Shown: positions 46,803 to 60,404 of the stretch, in pieces
Layout of the letters: the number at the start of each line of letters is the position of its first letter
Position numbering within the stretch: the first letter of the stretch is position 1
Assembly: GCA_022818135.1 (NCBI GenBank)
Contig: JAFMSR010000009.1
Span: 21,731,159-21,795,158 of the forward strand
Direction: 5' to 3'
Length of the DNA: 64,000 nt
Origin: Saxidomus purpurata
Taxonomy: Eukaryota; Mollusca; Bivalvia; Venerida; Veneridae
Notes under the pieces: model-generated
Told to the model about the DNA's origin: nothing
Database searches by the model: none
What the model saw: only the letters and a program-made list of their open reading frames with translations
Translations under genes and position numbers: made by a program

Positions 46803-48228
46803 TGTAAATAAAAAATACTCCCAGGTGGCGATTTTTCATTTAGATCCGTAGCAGTCTTTTGCCAGGCGGAGGTTATATCACAATTTTGGTCTTATAAAAC
46901 ACAGTCTTAATTGCTGTTTTGAGAGAACCAAAAGGCTTACTTCATTCTTGTTAAACACTGTTTTCTCGCGTGTATGGGGAATTATGTCTGTTACAGTACA
47001 TTGTAATCTTTTTTTTCGATTAAAAATCGCATTCTTCAGCATTGATATCGTGGATTAGCAGAGGCTCCCGAAGCAACAAACAAGCGGTTCTCGGTCAAAC
47101 AATCGATTATCCGCTTAAATCTTCACGTTCAACGTTCTTTAAAGTTCAGTCTTTTCCCTGAAAACCCATGCATCACTTAACACAAGTTATAATGGGCAGG
47201 GAATGAGTAAGGTGGCTTGTAACAGGAATTACACATTACCAAACTTATACTCTTCATGTATTAACTCTCTAGTTTTGTCTAAACTACAAAGGAAAACTAG
47301 TAAATATAAAAAATTTCCGCGATTGTATCCGACTATATGTATTTCTAATATTGCTGTCAAGTATATGTTATACATTTCTAGTTTGTATGAATGGATATAT
47401 CTATATTTGATAATGTTTGCACCTTTATTTGCAGTTATTATATTGATTAAGCAGCTTTCTGATCGATCAGTTATTACACTAATTGCACAACTGTGCGTAC
47501 ATTGGTAGTGTTAACATTTTTTCAAAGAGATACAAGTGCGTCAAAACCGTTTATTTTCTTAATCTGAACTATCATAGGAGAACATGAACTAAGGTTTTCG
47601 CATCACCGTAAAGAAATCTGCGCTTTTCATTTTTATTCATGGTGAATTATGTCATTGTGGGTAAATATGTCTGGTTTTGAGTTTATAGCCTTTCGGTTTA
47701 CTTGCATGATGTTTTTCGTCAAAGATATATTTTTTAACTGTTGATCGAACTGTTTGCTTATCTGTTTCCAGCAAGATTTATACGATTTCTAAACAGTAAG
47801 CCTAGATTATATACACGGAGTTTAATTGAAATATTTCATCACAAATGTCGGATGCGAGCTAGCATACTCTCTTCGATCGATCGACAGCCGTAGTGTGTTA
47901 CAGTAGCTATGCCTTCTGAAACTCGAGTAGACTTTGCACGCACCTGTTAGGATCTCTTTATTATATTATAGTATTTAGTAAGTTGAAAAACGTTGTATCA
48001 ATCTCTTTAAATTCAATATGTAACTTTTTTTTAATTCAATATAATTTTAGGCTTGCTTGAATGCGTTTGAACCATTTTTAAATGGACATGTCATGTTGAT
48101 AGTTAGTATTGATATACATAGAACATTAACCATATCGTGCATGTGTAAAGAGACCTTCCTCCATGCTAGAACGATGCTGGTACTTGATTTTTGTGCATAT
48201 GTAAGCTTTGTTTTTAAGCTTTGTTTAA

Positions 48229-48304
48229 CACTAAATAACAATAATTGTCGGATTTGTAATTCAAAATTTTGAATTACAAATCGTACAGTTATTGTTATTT
48301 GGTG
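48229..48304. repeat. 76-bp near-perfect palindrome
   Basis: Two 38-bp arms meet at the centre AAAATTTT without a loop. The inner 14 bp (tttgtaattcaaaa) pair perfectly and the outer arms differ at about four positions. It lies in sequence specific to copy B. Confidence 0.9.
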
Positions 48305-51300
48305 TATTGCACACGTTGATTATCAACTCCAGATACAGCAACTGTGTACCATGTTTATATAACTTGCAGAAAGAAACATCTGTATACAAGACGTCGTAAC
48401 TCATAAAATTGTACATCTACGTAAAAATGCTTAAGATAAGGAGACCCTATTCTGAAACTGACATTGAATCAAAATCGAAAGCTGAAACTCACTGATTGCA
48501 ACCAAGGGCGCACTTCAAGCAATCCATCTTATGCAATTTGTCAACGATTTAATCTCTGTTCATTTGTATGTTTCTCTATGCCGCATATTATCAGTATACG
48601 GTATTCAGTCAAAACCACCTTTTCATAAATCCGGTTACGTGACACGTCAATGGAGAACTTCATCAGCTTTCAGAAATGGAAAAATAAAAATCGCCAATAT
48701 TCGTACATGATGACATGCTTGCAGTTTGTCCTCGGTTGCAATCGGTGAACTTGAGCTTCCGGTGTTAACTTACGGTCACTTTCAGTCTACGTTCTATAAT
48801 CTTAAGTATTTGTAACGAAAATGTGCAATGTTGAAGGTTTACGACTTCTTGTCCGATTTGCAAAAATAGTTGCGAATTTTTAAAATAAATGCCAGTTGAA
48901 TGTAATCATCAATATACAATATGGAAAAAGCATACACTGTCTTTAAGACCAATAATGTTTTGATAGAAAGATACAAATCTAGCGTAATTAAGGTGAAATT
49001 TATAGACAAAACTGGGTAAAGAACAAGGTTACTTTCAGAATAAGCGTGGCAGTGTTGTTGTTTTTCGTACAATAAGGATTGATAGGTTTTATTAGAATTT
49101 GTATTAAAATGGCTTAAATCACATACTTACAACACACATCACACTACAAGCCCCTTTAAGTTTCCTCGGCAGAAAACTAAATGTCACATGGCCACTTTAC
49201 GATATTTTGCCAAACTTGTTGTGTGTGGTTGGAGTCTGATTTCAGTAGTATTTCAATCATAGATAGACAGGTGATTTTAACTTGCCATCGTTCCAGGAAA
49301 GGACCACTTCTTGACCCATAACCTGTCAATTCAGGACGTAGCCGGTGGTCAAGCCAAAGACCTCCTTAGATAAGATCTATTATATCGAAAATATTTCTGC
49401 ATTTGAACTATGAGTAAATGTTCTTATCTTGAAATTGCTCTATTTTCCATCACATTTCTGTCTGTAATGGTTTTTTTATTTAGCAAATGGGATCCATTTT
49501 GTACTATCTAAGAATGTTGACTTTGATCTTTCACACTGTATCTGCATCGAGGAAAATTGACAGTTAATTGTATACGTAACATTTGGTGTTTAAATGACCC
49601 TAATTACACACAGCATGATACCAGTGATAAGCGAGTAAGTACCACCGAGACAAAAACAAGAATATTTTATCACTTCTGCGTTCTTTCCTTTATACATATA
49701 ACCGTAGCATTGATACATTGTATGAAATACAAGCCCCTTAGTCTTTAAACGATGAATTCTTCGTACATGTACCAAAACAAAACTGTAAATGATTTTAAAT
49801 CACTCCAACTATCGAAACATAAATTTGTAATACATTTAAATGAACCGGATACAGTTAATTTGATCAACCATCTTCTATTAATTTTATTCAAAGTATGGGA
49901 GAAAATTCTCCCTTGTGATTAACATTTCAACGGAGTTCCGCCAATAGATTCTTGAAAGACAGAGGGTTTGTATGAGTGAATTGTTATTGTGTTACGCCAA
50001 GAAGACGTCATTTTCAACACGGGATCACGTAACTTCACTTATCGTTACCCTTCACGTGAAATTGTATTTGTACAAGTCAATGCTTTGATTTGAATAATTT
50101 TATTTAGATTTCGGTTGCATTGTCAACGTCATGAATTGTGCGATTTTTTAAAAACAAGGACTGTTGACAGTAGTTTGGAGTTCCTTCCCCTTCATATTAC
50201 GTACTATCATAGTAAGTCGGGAACCAGACTTTGTTGACCTTTTGCATTAGCTCTTGCAGGGAATACTAGTCATTTGAAATTGGTAGTGTGTATCAGGCAA
50301 CCAATATACAATGATGACTATTGTACATTGTTCATCCTGATCAATCTCTTCTTAAAAGGAAAATTCAAAATGTTGGCAGTCAGTTACCTGTAAAAAAATG
50401 TATTACATTTTCACCATTTTCTCATGTCTTCTGGTAAATGTCTGCTTATAGAAACTATCTTAAAGTTTGTAGTTTATTGATTGTAACTACTTTATATTTC
50501 CATCTATTTATTGCGCCTGAAATGTCATCTTTATAATGTAAACATGATAGAATTCTATCACAAACACTATTCTCAAAGTTGAAAACGTCATCAGCATATA
50601 TCATCGCAGTTAAAACCAACGAGTAAATAAAAATGGATGTTACTATTAGGTGATACGGGTATAGGTAAAATTCGCTATTTGCGCGCATTTAATGTTTATA
50701 TTATGGTTATTTGTTTGTGAATTTCACGCATGAATGAATTCGTAACGGGTACCAATGTGACAAGTTAAACTTAAGTAAAAGTTTTCTGCTCTAAAATGTT
50801 ATGAAAAAGAAGAAAGTTAATGACGATCTAATTTGAAACAGTTACAAATATCGAATTGGAACTATATATATCGCTAAATATATGTCAGTGCAACGTTATG
50901 ACGTGTAGAAATAATAACAAATGGTGGACTGTAAAACTTCAAATCCTTTTGTCTCGGTCTTTATGTTACGCACATTGGTGTAAAATAACCCGTGTTTAAC
51001 AGTTCTAATGCAAACCTTTAAAAGCGTGTGTCGTGGATTTGCAATTAAAATCATACACTTCAGTTTTAACTATTGAATCTCTTTTCTATACCTTAATCGC
51101 ATTGTTATCACAAATACGACTTGGTTCGTCGTCTGGCTGTGGGTACACATCCAAACAATAATAACAGTAGTTCAAAGTTTTAGGTGTGTTATGTTATAAA
51201 AGCTTCCCTTGATTATATAATGTGTATATATTATAAAGTTTTGTTTTGGCGGCTGATATGATATGCCAATTCAAGACACAGTCAATTCAAAACACTTCGA

Positions 51301-51957
51301 AAAAACGCGAAAATTGGCATCGCAATAAAAAAGCGACATACAGTACATGTATGTCAACAAGTGGCAAGATTACATCTCTGGCGGGGCACTACATTCGCAG
51401 TTTTTTAATTAAACATTTCTTACTGTGAATGCTTACACACTGTACACATTTCGTCTTATTACTGTTGTCCAGATGTTGGTCGCGCTACTTGTTTCAGTTG
51501 GTCATGGCATGAATGGCAAAGAAAGAAAATGATAACAGTCTGATTTAGTAACCTAAATAATTAATAAATGTATATGATATACGTCCTAGAGATATGCCCC
51601 GTGACATTATATGCATTTTATATATATACGTAAATCAAAGGATATCAAAACTTATTTTCAATTCAGATATACACTCGACAAAATTCCTAAACGGTCACTT
51701 CAATTATATGCAAATAGGTTTTCATGCCCCCCACGTGCAAAACGTGCTATAATGGTCAACATGCCTAATTCAATTACTTTCATCGCGAGCCGGCTAAAAA
51801 AGTCAATAATTCAATACATTATCCGTTCAAATATCGGTATGTGAAATTTTGGTGAATACATGCAATATTAGAAAAATGAAAATACCATATAAACTGACCC
51901 GTTGGGAATTTTGTTGAGTGTACAACACAGTCATTTATATGATGATTTTTGTGAAGT

Positions 51958-52212
51958 ACTAGTATGCGTGAATGTATTTTTTCAAATCCAGTATTAAATG
52001 TATTTTTCTTTTTCAAAATCCAGCATGCGTAAACGTTTTTTTTTTCAAAATACAGTATGCGTGAAGGTTTATCATCAACATCAGTATGCGTGAATGTATT
52101 TTCTCAAAATACAGTGTGCGTTAATGTATTTTTCTCGAAATCAAGTATTACTAAGCATGAATGTATTTTATTCATAAAAAAAATCAGTATGCGTGAATGT
52201 ATTTTTTTCCAA
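51958..52212 (+). repeat. Degenerate minisatellite, 'gtatgcgtgaatgtatttt' units
   Basis: About seven imperfect units of 25-37 bp with the core 'agtatgcgtgaatgtatttt' followed by 'ctcaaaat'. Spacing is irregular. Confidence 0.85.
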
Positions 52213-53057
52213 ATTCTTTAAAACCCGGTTCTGACTTCAACAATTGAAACACTTTGTATATGTAATGAAATATTTCATAAACATGTACTTTACTTTATAA
52301 TAATACTTTGAATTTTATTAAAAGTGACTAGTATGTGTATTCACTCCTTCGTACAACTGAAATGATACATGGAGAACTACAACGTCCTTACAGCGTTCTT
52401 TTCAACTTGATATTTATTCATCACTGGCTGTATTGTTTTATATGTCAGAAACATAATTTGCATAAGTTTGGTTTGAAATAAGAAAGTAATCTTTCATTTA
52501 TTTTGAAGCTTATTTTTGTCAGAGACATGACTCCAGTTTGTTTAGCAAAATAAAGTGAGCTCAGTTGTTATCAATGAATTCAACCAACATACTGAATAGA
52601 ACTAGAAGTGATATACGATGTGTCGTAATAGTTCTACTTTCCTGTAAACAGTTAAGTCTTCTTTAACAAGGGATCCAGTAAAAACATTATCCTTAGGACT
52701 GAATAATTTCTGCAGTACACTTGTTCTGTTTTAAATTCACTCATTAATCGCGTTCTTTAGTTTCTGAAATTTAACTGTGTCATGACAAATGCATGTTATT
52801 AACAATATTTCTGTCTGATCATAATCTGCACCTGTAGCAAGACTAGTTGCAATGACAGAAATTTGTACTTTGCATCATGCAATCAACAAACAAATCATTC
52901 ATGCACATAATCTTGAGTATCACTTCTACATGTATATTCTATGAATGCCTGTATAAATCATAACAACTTCCTAAAAAGATTTCAAAATGTATGATAAATA
53001 CATTATGAAAACTCACACGATTTGTATCTTACGAGATAAAAATATCTTTTTCTGTGA

Positions 53058-53255
53058 TATCACGTTTTGTCTTTGTTTACCATATTGCGTACAGGCGGCC
53101 AGTTCACTATGCAGTAAATCTATCATTTTCATCAGCTTACATAAAAAAACATAATCTTTCGAGATAGAATTGTAGGCAGTAAGTGACTGCACTACAATGT
53201 TTCTAAGATTCATGATATTCATCTCACCGACTCCCATCACAAAGCTGCATTATTA
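53058..53255 (-). CDS. Possible exon of an unrecognised gene
   Basis: The minus strand reads MMGVGEMNIMNLRNIVVQ, then SLTAYNSISKDYVFLCKL and MKMIDLLHSELAACTQY to a donor (ATATG|GTAAAC) near 53058. An acceptor (AATAATGCAG) lies just before the ATG. Composition looks protein-like and helical. I recognise no family and no partner exon. It could be a 5' coding exon of a minus-strand gene or a chance frame. Confidence 0.28.
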
Positions 53256-53259
53256 TAAT

Positions 53260-54080
53260 CTCTGGCGGGGCCTCATAAGTTTCAATCTTTGTTTCATTGC
53301 TGATATATTGTTGTTGTCTTAAAACTGTGCTTCAAATTTAGGTCGCTCTAAGTAAATGATAAACAGCGGATTACCACTTCATGAACCCTTCTTCTATTTT
53401 TGATAATGGGTAAGTTGTCTATTTTCTTTGTTATCACGAACAACGCAATCTTTTAGATCAATCATTGTAATTCTCTCACACAGCAATCAACAATATAACT
53501 GTAATTCTTATCTATCACTGTTTCGCCTGTTTGATTACATCAAGCGAATACAGCCTCTGTAGGTTGCTATTGTAGCTACTTAATTGAGATAATCAATAAT
53601 ACCTCTCCCTGTTAATAAATATATTGTAGTTTCTAATAATGCTGCATAGATTTCATTCAAGTACATAGACAGAAAATACGTCTATTTCATTGAGAAGATA
53701 TTATAATTGTTTCTAAATGTTTTGTTCCAACGCAAAACTTTTAATTCGACTAAATTTTTGTCTCGTTTTTTAAAAATCTTATACAGAGACAGTCACTAGG
53801 TAGTATCATAATGTCTTGTTTATGTCGTTGCCTTAGCAGTTTTCCAATTATTGAAATATCAACCACGGTTTTAGCAAGTAATTATAATGCTTTCAAAAAA
53901 ATTCCTATTTATTTTTACAAATCTTTCGACTTATTTCTTTTCACTGACCCAAATTTAAGAAAACATTTTTTCCATCAAATTGTTCTTATATGAAACAAAT
54001 GTGTACTTTGTTATGACACTAAATGGATGCCTCCAATTAAACATTATTCAGAATTTCATCAGTTACAAAAACATCTTTGT
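53260..54080. other. AT-rich non-coding stretch
   Basis: No gene or repeat recognised. Confidence 0.4.
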
Positions 54081-54195
54081 AATGCGTGAATGTATTTTCT
54101 CAAAATACAGTGTGCGTTAATGTATTTTTCTCAAAATCAAGTAAGCATGAATGTATTTTATTCATAAAAAAAATCAGTATGCGTGAATGTATCAG
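54080..54195 (+). repeat. Second block of the 'gcgtgaatgtatttt' minisatellite
   Basis: Almost identical to 52085-52202, including the 'ctcaaaatacagtgtgcgtt' and 'attcataaaaaaaatcagta' segments, with one short deletion. It is a copy displaced by about 2 kb. Confidence 0.9.
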
Positions 54196-54458
54196 ATATA
54201 CAACACCCAGTCAATAAAAAAATATTATCACGTCTAAGAGAGATTTATATGACACATGCAATGGAATCAAAGGGACTATCACTATAGCTAGCAAGTTATA
54301 TTATTCAAACATTTATAAATGTGTTCAATAAACGTAGAATGATATATATACAATTTTTAAGAACAGCCTAAAATTGAAAGTAAAATATGCAAGGAACAGT
54401 TTTTTAAGTAAAAGTCACTGTGAAATTGGCATTAAACCTAATAACGTGAACATGAATA

Positions 54459-55125
54459 AGGGTCATCCACTGGTAATGACAAATCAAGTTTGAACAAGTA
54501 TGTAATTTTTATCATATGGCCTGTAAAAATTCAAACTTGTCTGAATATGATTTTTTTCGCCTAAAAACGCGTTGGCCTAAATATAATGTCCCGGTGACCT
54601 TGACCTACTCACCTAAAATCAATAGGGGTCACCTGCTGGTCATTATCAACTTCCGCATCAAGTTTCAAGATTATACGCCCACCCGCTCTTGAGTAATCAC
54701 CCGGAAACCGTTTTATTATCCTGGCTCACTGTGACCTTTGATATACTGAACTCACACTCAATAGGGGTCATTTGCTGGTGATGACCAACCTCCACTTCAA
54801 GTTTGAAACTTTCAGGCCCACGCGTTCCCAAGTTATCATCCGTAAACCGTTTTATTATCCTGGCTCACTGTGACCTTTGATCAATAGGGGTCATTTGCTG
54901 GTCATGACCAACCTCCACATAAGGTTTCAAGATGCTAGACCCAAGCGAGTTGTTATCAGGAAACCGTTTCACTGTTCCGGGTAACTTGAGACCTTAACTT
55001 TTAACCTACTGACCGTACAATATGGATCATCTGCTAGTTATGACCAACCTTTACATTAAGTTTAAAAATGCTCGAGTCATCATCTGGAAATCGGTTGGTA
55101 GACGGACGGACCGATCAATCGACAT
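54459..55125 (+). repeat. TGACCTTGACC-class tandem repeat, 4-5 units
   Basis: Units with 'aataggggtcatttgctggt', 'gaccaacctccac', 'aaaccgttttattatcctgg' and 'ctcactgtgacctttgat' recur near 54470, 54630, 54760, 54885 and 55020. The array ends 'cggttggtagacggacggac', like the array at 541-1010. This is a known style of mollusc dispersed repeat and is not coding. Confidence 0.85.
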
Positions 55126-55129
55126 CTGC

Positions 55130-58100
55130 AAAGCAATTTTCCTTCTTTAATAGATCACTATCCACATATCAATTGTACATCAAACACTTAACACAGATTA
55201 TGACTGGAATGTTCGGTTAAAGCTTTTTAGGTTAACTTATAACACTTGTACATATTACAATATTTATGCTTTGAACTTATTTGATTTGATATGACTTTTA
55301 GGGAGTTCCGTATTAAGTTTAGTTTAACATTAACCCTCCGTGCAGCAAATGTAGAACAGTACAGATTAAGATCAAGTAGAACAGATGTGACAGTCACCAA
55401 GAAATATAATTCTTTTAATGAATAGACAAATACTAAATGAAGATAAAGCTTTTGCATGTAAAACGATTTTAGTTCGTAAAAAATATTTAAAAATATATTT
55501 GCAAATATATTCAATTACATACATTGTATTGTTGTTGCGAAACAGTAAGTGTGTGAGTTTAAGATCAATCACAAGGCGCATTTTCAATTGTCTACAACAA
55601 ATGTATTTGTCGTGAGATAAGGAGTTCATTAGGGGCCGATCTGCTTATTATATTCTTTTACAAACGCCGACTTTATAAATTATGTATATGGAAGAACTAT
55701 AGCCTTCAGAAATCCGTCCGGTCATATTATATGTCGTTCATGCATGATCTTAACTAACAGAGCGGCAACTAAAATGTCAAGGAAAATATAGGATAATTTA
55801 TCTTTGACTTGAATATATAAGTCATATGGTGTACTTGGTGTGCACGACTAATTTTGCATGATTGTAACTAAATGTAACGATAAGTGATAAGTATAATCCA
55901 TTTTAACTATTAACAAAATGTACACGTATACAGGAATTCCACTCGTGAAAACTGACTCGTGAATATATGACTGCGCCGTCCTTTCGAAAAAGCAATCAAC
56001 AAGCACATGAAACAAATAACTGAAAAAGAACAACTGAAATGCCTATTGGTTTGTAATTAGTTTTTCACCACCAAACTAGGGCCTCATCACAGAGGGGATA
56101 ATTCTTTTCTTCAAGTTACAGTCAAGAAGAACTTGGTTGTAAGTTAAGTTAAATCAGTACAACTAGTTTAAATTATCAAAAATGTCTTAAGTTTCTATAT
56201 TAATGAGTGAATAAGAAAAACACTACATCCCCTTAAGGGACTCATATATTTGTAACTTAACAAGTGGTCCTGCTGAGATAAGACATATGCCGTCTTGTAT
56301 GAAAAAGTTGCACAAGTAATCTGAATAAGGATGTTTTCAAGGACATATTAAGCCATTTAAATGAATTTCAATTCTAACTCTGAATGTAACTCCTACCGCT
56401 TAGCACAAATAACTGATGACAACTTACATCCTAATACACAGAAACGTTTTGTGATATGTTTAAATTAGATTACTGTCATATATAATTGAGGACTAGATCT
56501 TGATGCATATTTAACTGTCTAACAATCATGAACGAACGAAAGTTCTACCATTATGGCAAAACACCATTATTTCGTCACCAGTCAAAGCAGCATGCATGCC
56601 ATCGAATTAGTTTATCGGAGCTTTCACATCTTTTTCCAGCCTTCGTACACCTTTTTAGTTGTCTCACTCAGGTGAAGAAATCTGTAGTAAGAACATGAAC
56701 AAAAAATGATCACAGTAGGGGAAGAGCTCGTTGTTTTCTCCATGGTTCGCAATACAAGTGACAAGTTTGTGATAGTTATTCCTTCTTCACCTTCAACACG
56801 ATCAAGGAAAGCGACTTCAGTTTTCAACAGAAAGCTTTTACTCGTTCTTTGCTTTGATTAGATTTCATACTTGTACAGCCGTGATAGAACTTAATTTATT
56901 TCCTACAATTTATTGATTTATTAATTAATAAAACCTTTCAATACTACATGTGTCGCACAACAGGAGTCAACAATGGCGGCTTAATATTCTATCATTGCTT
57001 ATACTTCTTTCTTCTTTGAACATTGACAAAATGAGTAATATATCTTTTTTTGATAACAAAGTTATTATTGATATAGCAGAGTATCATTTAAACCGCATAT
57101 ATATTTATTACTTATATCGCATGTTTTCGTCAAAAGTATTACCTATATCACATATTTCCTTAGCATGACAATTCCAGTATAAATATGCATATTTTGTATA
57201 GCTTTGCTGCTGCCTGATTTCAAATGTCATGGGAACTATCAAATCACTTAAAATTCAAAGAAAATAGTATAAGTTAACTATATGGATAAGAAAGGTGTGT
57301 GACTAAAAAAAAGAAAATCAACCGTTTTCTAAATATTTTTGTTGGAATCCTTTTATAATAAATGGTTAGAACATTATCTTATAAGCCACCGCGAATTTCG
57401 TTGGATCTCAATCTCAAAGCAGCTCTGCTTGACCGATCAGACTTCGTGGTACATGTATGATCCACCTAATTGCCTTACGACAATACAATTTGGTTACACT
57501 TGATGGTTACGTCTGCATTTAAAATCTGATGTCGTCATCACTATTATTTGATAATTCATGCAACTTGTATATATACACCTACGGATCACGATTAAGCTAA
57601 GATCAAACATATATTTCATTGTCAAAACCAAACTATGAAAATAAGTATGTGAATAAAATTTACATTTTATAGTTAACTTTATATAATGCCATTTTCTTTT
57701 TGAAATGTTTTCTTGTCGAGATCCATTGGGAATTAGGTACTCGTATTTTCCTTTTATTAGAGAATAGTTTATAATGTATGCATAGGATGCGTAATACATG
57801 TATATGTATCTGTTTCATTTTTAAATATAAACATAAGATTTATAAAAAAAAGCTAATCTAGTGATTAGGCAGGCAAGGTGCCACTATTTCACTAATAAGA
57901 GAAGCTTCATGTCATGGAGTTAGGTAATAATGCGCCGTTTTAATGTCCCGAAATCCCTTTGTAATCAAATCGGAAATCAGCATGTTATAGCATACACTAT
58001 ATTTAAATTAGATTAATCTAGACGTAGACTCAATATTATTGCGGGGAAAATGACATACTGTATGTATAGCGCATCGTTTTACCGTCATTATTGTTGCAGA

Positions 58101-60080
58101 AATTATAAATGTTATTTCTTAGAAAGCAATCCAATGTTTGCCTGTAAGATAAAATAAAGACGCTGTTTCAGTGCGGTTAATGTAATATCAAAACTAGACA
58201 CTTGAAACCAATTTTATATTAAATATTTCAACATATATTGACCATTAACTGACGCAAACATTGATTAGGATCCACTGTTCTTTATGATAGTAAACAAATC
58301 CCCGCCTTTGGCAATAACAATGAGACATACACGTCAATTAATTATGAAACATTGAATCTTTATTGCAGTGAATTGTAGTTGTAATTGTAGAAAACGGGAA
58401 AAAGATATTGATTTTTCTTTCAGATTCAGTGCATGTAGTTTCAAAATAGGGGTCGGTGCGCATACTGCCCTTGTTCAAGAAATTCTGTCTGCTTTGTATA
58501 AATTGTATGGCTTGTGCATAAGGTAGATATATGTTGTGAGTTAACTAGTCACATACAATCACTCGGTAAACTAAACACGTAATGTGCACGTTCAATGCGA
58601 AACACAGGGATTTTGGATACCTTTTAATCTTATGAAATCCTGTTTCAAACTTTTATACGAAGAAAGTGCGGAGTAAGATGCTTTTAGATGCTGATTGGTT
58701 ACTTCCCGCGACCGTTTACTACATGTACGTGATGGAAAGTAGAACCATTTATAATTAATTGTGTTATTATTATCGTACATTTCTTAGAGTATATAATGAC
58801 TGTAATCGAAAAAAAAAATCATTGATGTAAAAGTAAACAGAAATAACATTAAGAATAGAAAAGTTAATTTCGGCCTAATTTATGTCATTATGAAGTAGGC
58901 GACCGCGTACGTCAACCCACAGTCATAAGCCACATAATTAAGACATATTATAATAATTGTAAATAATCCTCATGGTAAGGTACAATCCCTGTTTCATGGT
59001 GTGTTGTATGTCTCCGAGCTTAAAAACCATTTTTATGCGATGCTTTTCACTGTTTGATGTAAGGTCGTTAATGGGAACACTGTTGGTGATTTTAATCTAT
59101 ATGATAGGATTCTTTGAGTACTTTAATATGAAAGTGTATTATCGCATGCCTAATAGTAACAAGAACTATCTTTGACAAAAGATAATGGGCGTTGAGTCGA
59201 GGTACATTTTAGTATAAACATAAACATCGTTCCTGGGAAAGTTGGAGGCGGTTGAATATGCAGTCTATCTTTAGATCGGTAGCTACATCATAATCAATAA
59301 AAGCGATCACGTGACCAAGAGCGCCATATATAAATTCCATTAACCGCGCTTCCATTTGTAACATTTGATTGGTCCAAAAAGTAGGTCAAAACCCAGCTTA
59401 TTCAGCTACGTCGAAAAAATGATTTGTTTACATCACATGTTTCTGTCAATCTTTTTAAGCTAGATCGTTATGGTACAAGGAGTGTCGAAAGACAAATAAA
59501 ACTAGAAAACAGTGATCAGATAGTAATCTTTCAATTATTTCACAGTGAACGCAGTGGAAACACATTAAAACATTCATTTGTATCTGTTGCTAAAAACTAG
59601 CTGTTCACATTAGACAGGCCTTCGATTACTGCGACACAGGGTGGTGTATTAAAATACAAAAACGCAAATGAAAGTATTCTTGCACACGTTTATATCTATG
59701 TTCACTCAGTCATTTGTCAGGTGTCTCAAAATGTAAAATGAATATTGTGTCAATAAATTAAAAAAATGTTTACATCATAGTAAAAATCTTAAAACTAATT
59801 ATGCATACACACGTAGAAAGAAGACACTGTAACTAACTATCATCACTGAAAATCTGTTATATCATACATGTAATTATATCAAATGCAAATGCAGCTACAT
59901 ATGTCAACTTTAATAAATCCCCAGCAGAAAAAGTACGTATACAGAAGTGTGTTCGAAAGACTGATACTTTAGTAAAGAAACAGGTGAATTTGTTAAAGCA
60001 AACCCACCTTTCAAGAACTTTCAGGGAATATACAAATGATTCTAACACAAGCGGCTGCTTTTCCTGTATAAACATATAGG
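55130..60080. other. Long AT-rich non-coding stretch
   Basis: No recognised gene. 56624-56860 (minus) and 58972-59175 (plus) are open frames without family matches. 59309-59335 contains CACGTGAC followed by TATATAAA, a promoter-like pairing with no identified transcript. Confidence 0.35.
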
Positions 60081-60087
60081 GAAAAGC

Positions 60088-60400
60088 CTGTATTTTATTA
60101 AACGATAAAATACAGCACGTTTTTCCAAGGACGACGTGCCGTAAATGACGTCACGACGTGACGTATGTAAACAAGCGCGTCCAATCGTATCTCGCGTTTT
60201 AAGGTTACAGTGATGTACAACTACGCGTTAAATAAAGTTCGGGATTGTTTTCAAAGAAAATAACGTGTTAGAATCGAAATAATAAATTGTTCCCTATATT
60301 TTATCGTTGAATAAAATACAGTCAGTCATTTGGATGCGAAAAATTAATTACTACGCATCCAAATTCCTGACTATATTTTATTCAACGATAAAATACAGGG
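60088..60400. mobile_element. Foldback-type element built of nested palindromes
   Basis: The left end is a 28-bp palindrome (CTGTATTTTAT-taaacg-ATAAAATACAG, 60088-60115). The right end is a 109-bp palindrome (60292-60400) with 47-bp arms and a 15-bp loop, whose outer 15 bp (CTGTATTTTATCGTT) repeat the left-end sequence. The middle is CpG-rich with TGACGTCA and related motifs (60145-60165). No coding capacity. Confidence 0.75.
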
Positions 60401-60404
60401 AAGC

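Larger units (their letters stand above)
45236..52960 (+). repeat. Segmental duplication, copy B (expanded)
   Basis: Collinear with copy A (30088-33790) but about twice as long. Extra sequence sits mainly at ~47520-49760 (with the palindrome at 48229) and ~50090-52540 (with minisatellite 51958). The frames at 45592-45897, 47203-47508 and 48839-49072 are not supported as genes. Confidence 0.8.

Noticed and set aside
47203..47508. 101-residue plus-strand frame in duplication copy B
   Set aside because: The aligned part of copy A is not open, so there is no conservation of the frame.
51958..52212. CRISPR-like array
   Set aside because: Repeat and spacer lengths are irregular, units are degenerate, and the genome is eukaryotic; it is a minisatellite.
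56624..56860. Minus frame with acidic VEGEEGITITNLSLVL segment
   Set aside because: Composition is plausible, but no family, start context or splice partner was found; left uncalled.
58972..59175. Plus frame with a single hydrophobic segment resembling a type II membrane anchor
   Set aside because: No stem or catalytic exon, no good splice donor, and the motif is not specific.
59309..59335. Core promoter (CACGTGAC plus TATATAAA)
   Set aside because: No transcript start or coding exon follows on either strand within reach, and TATA-like words are frequent in AT-rich DNA.
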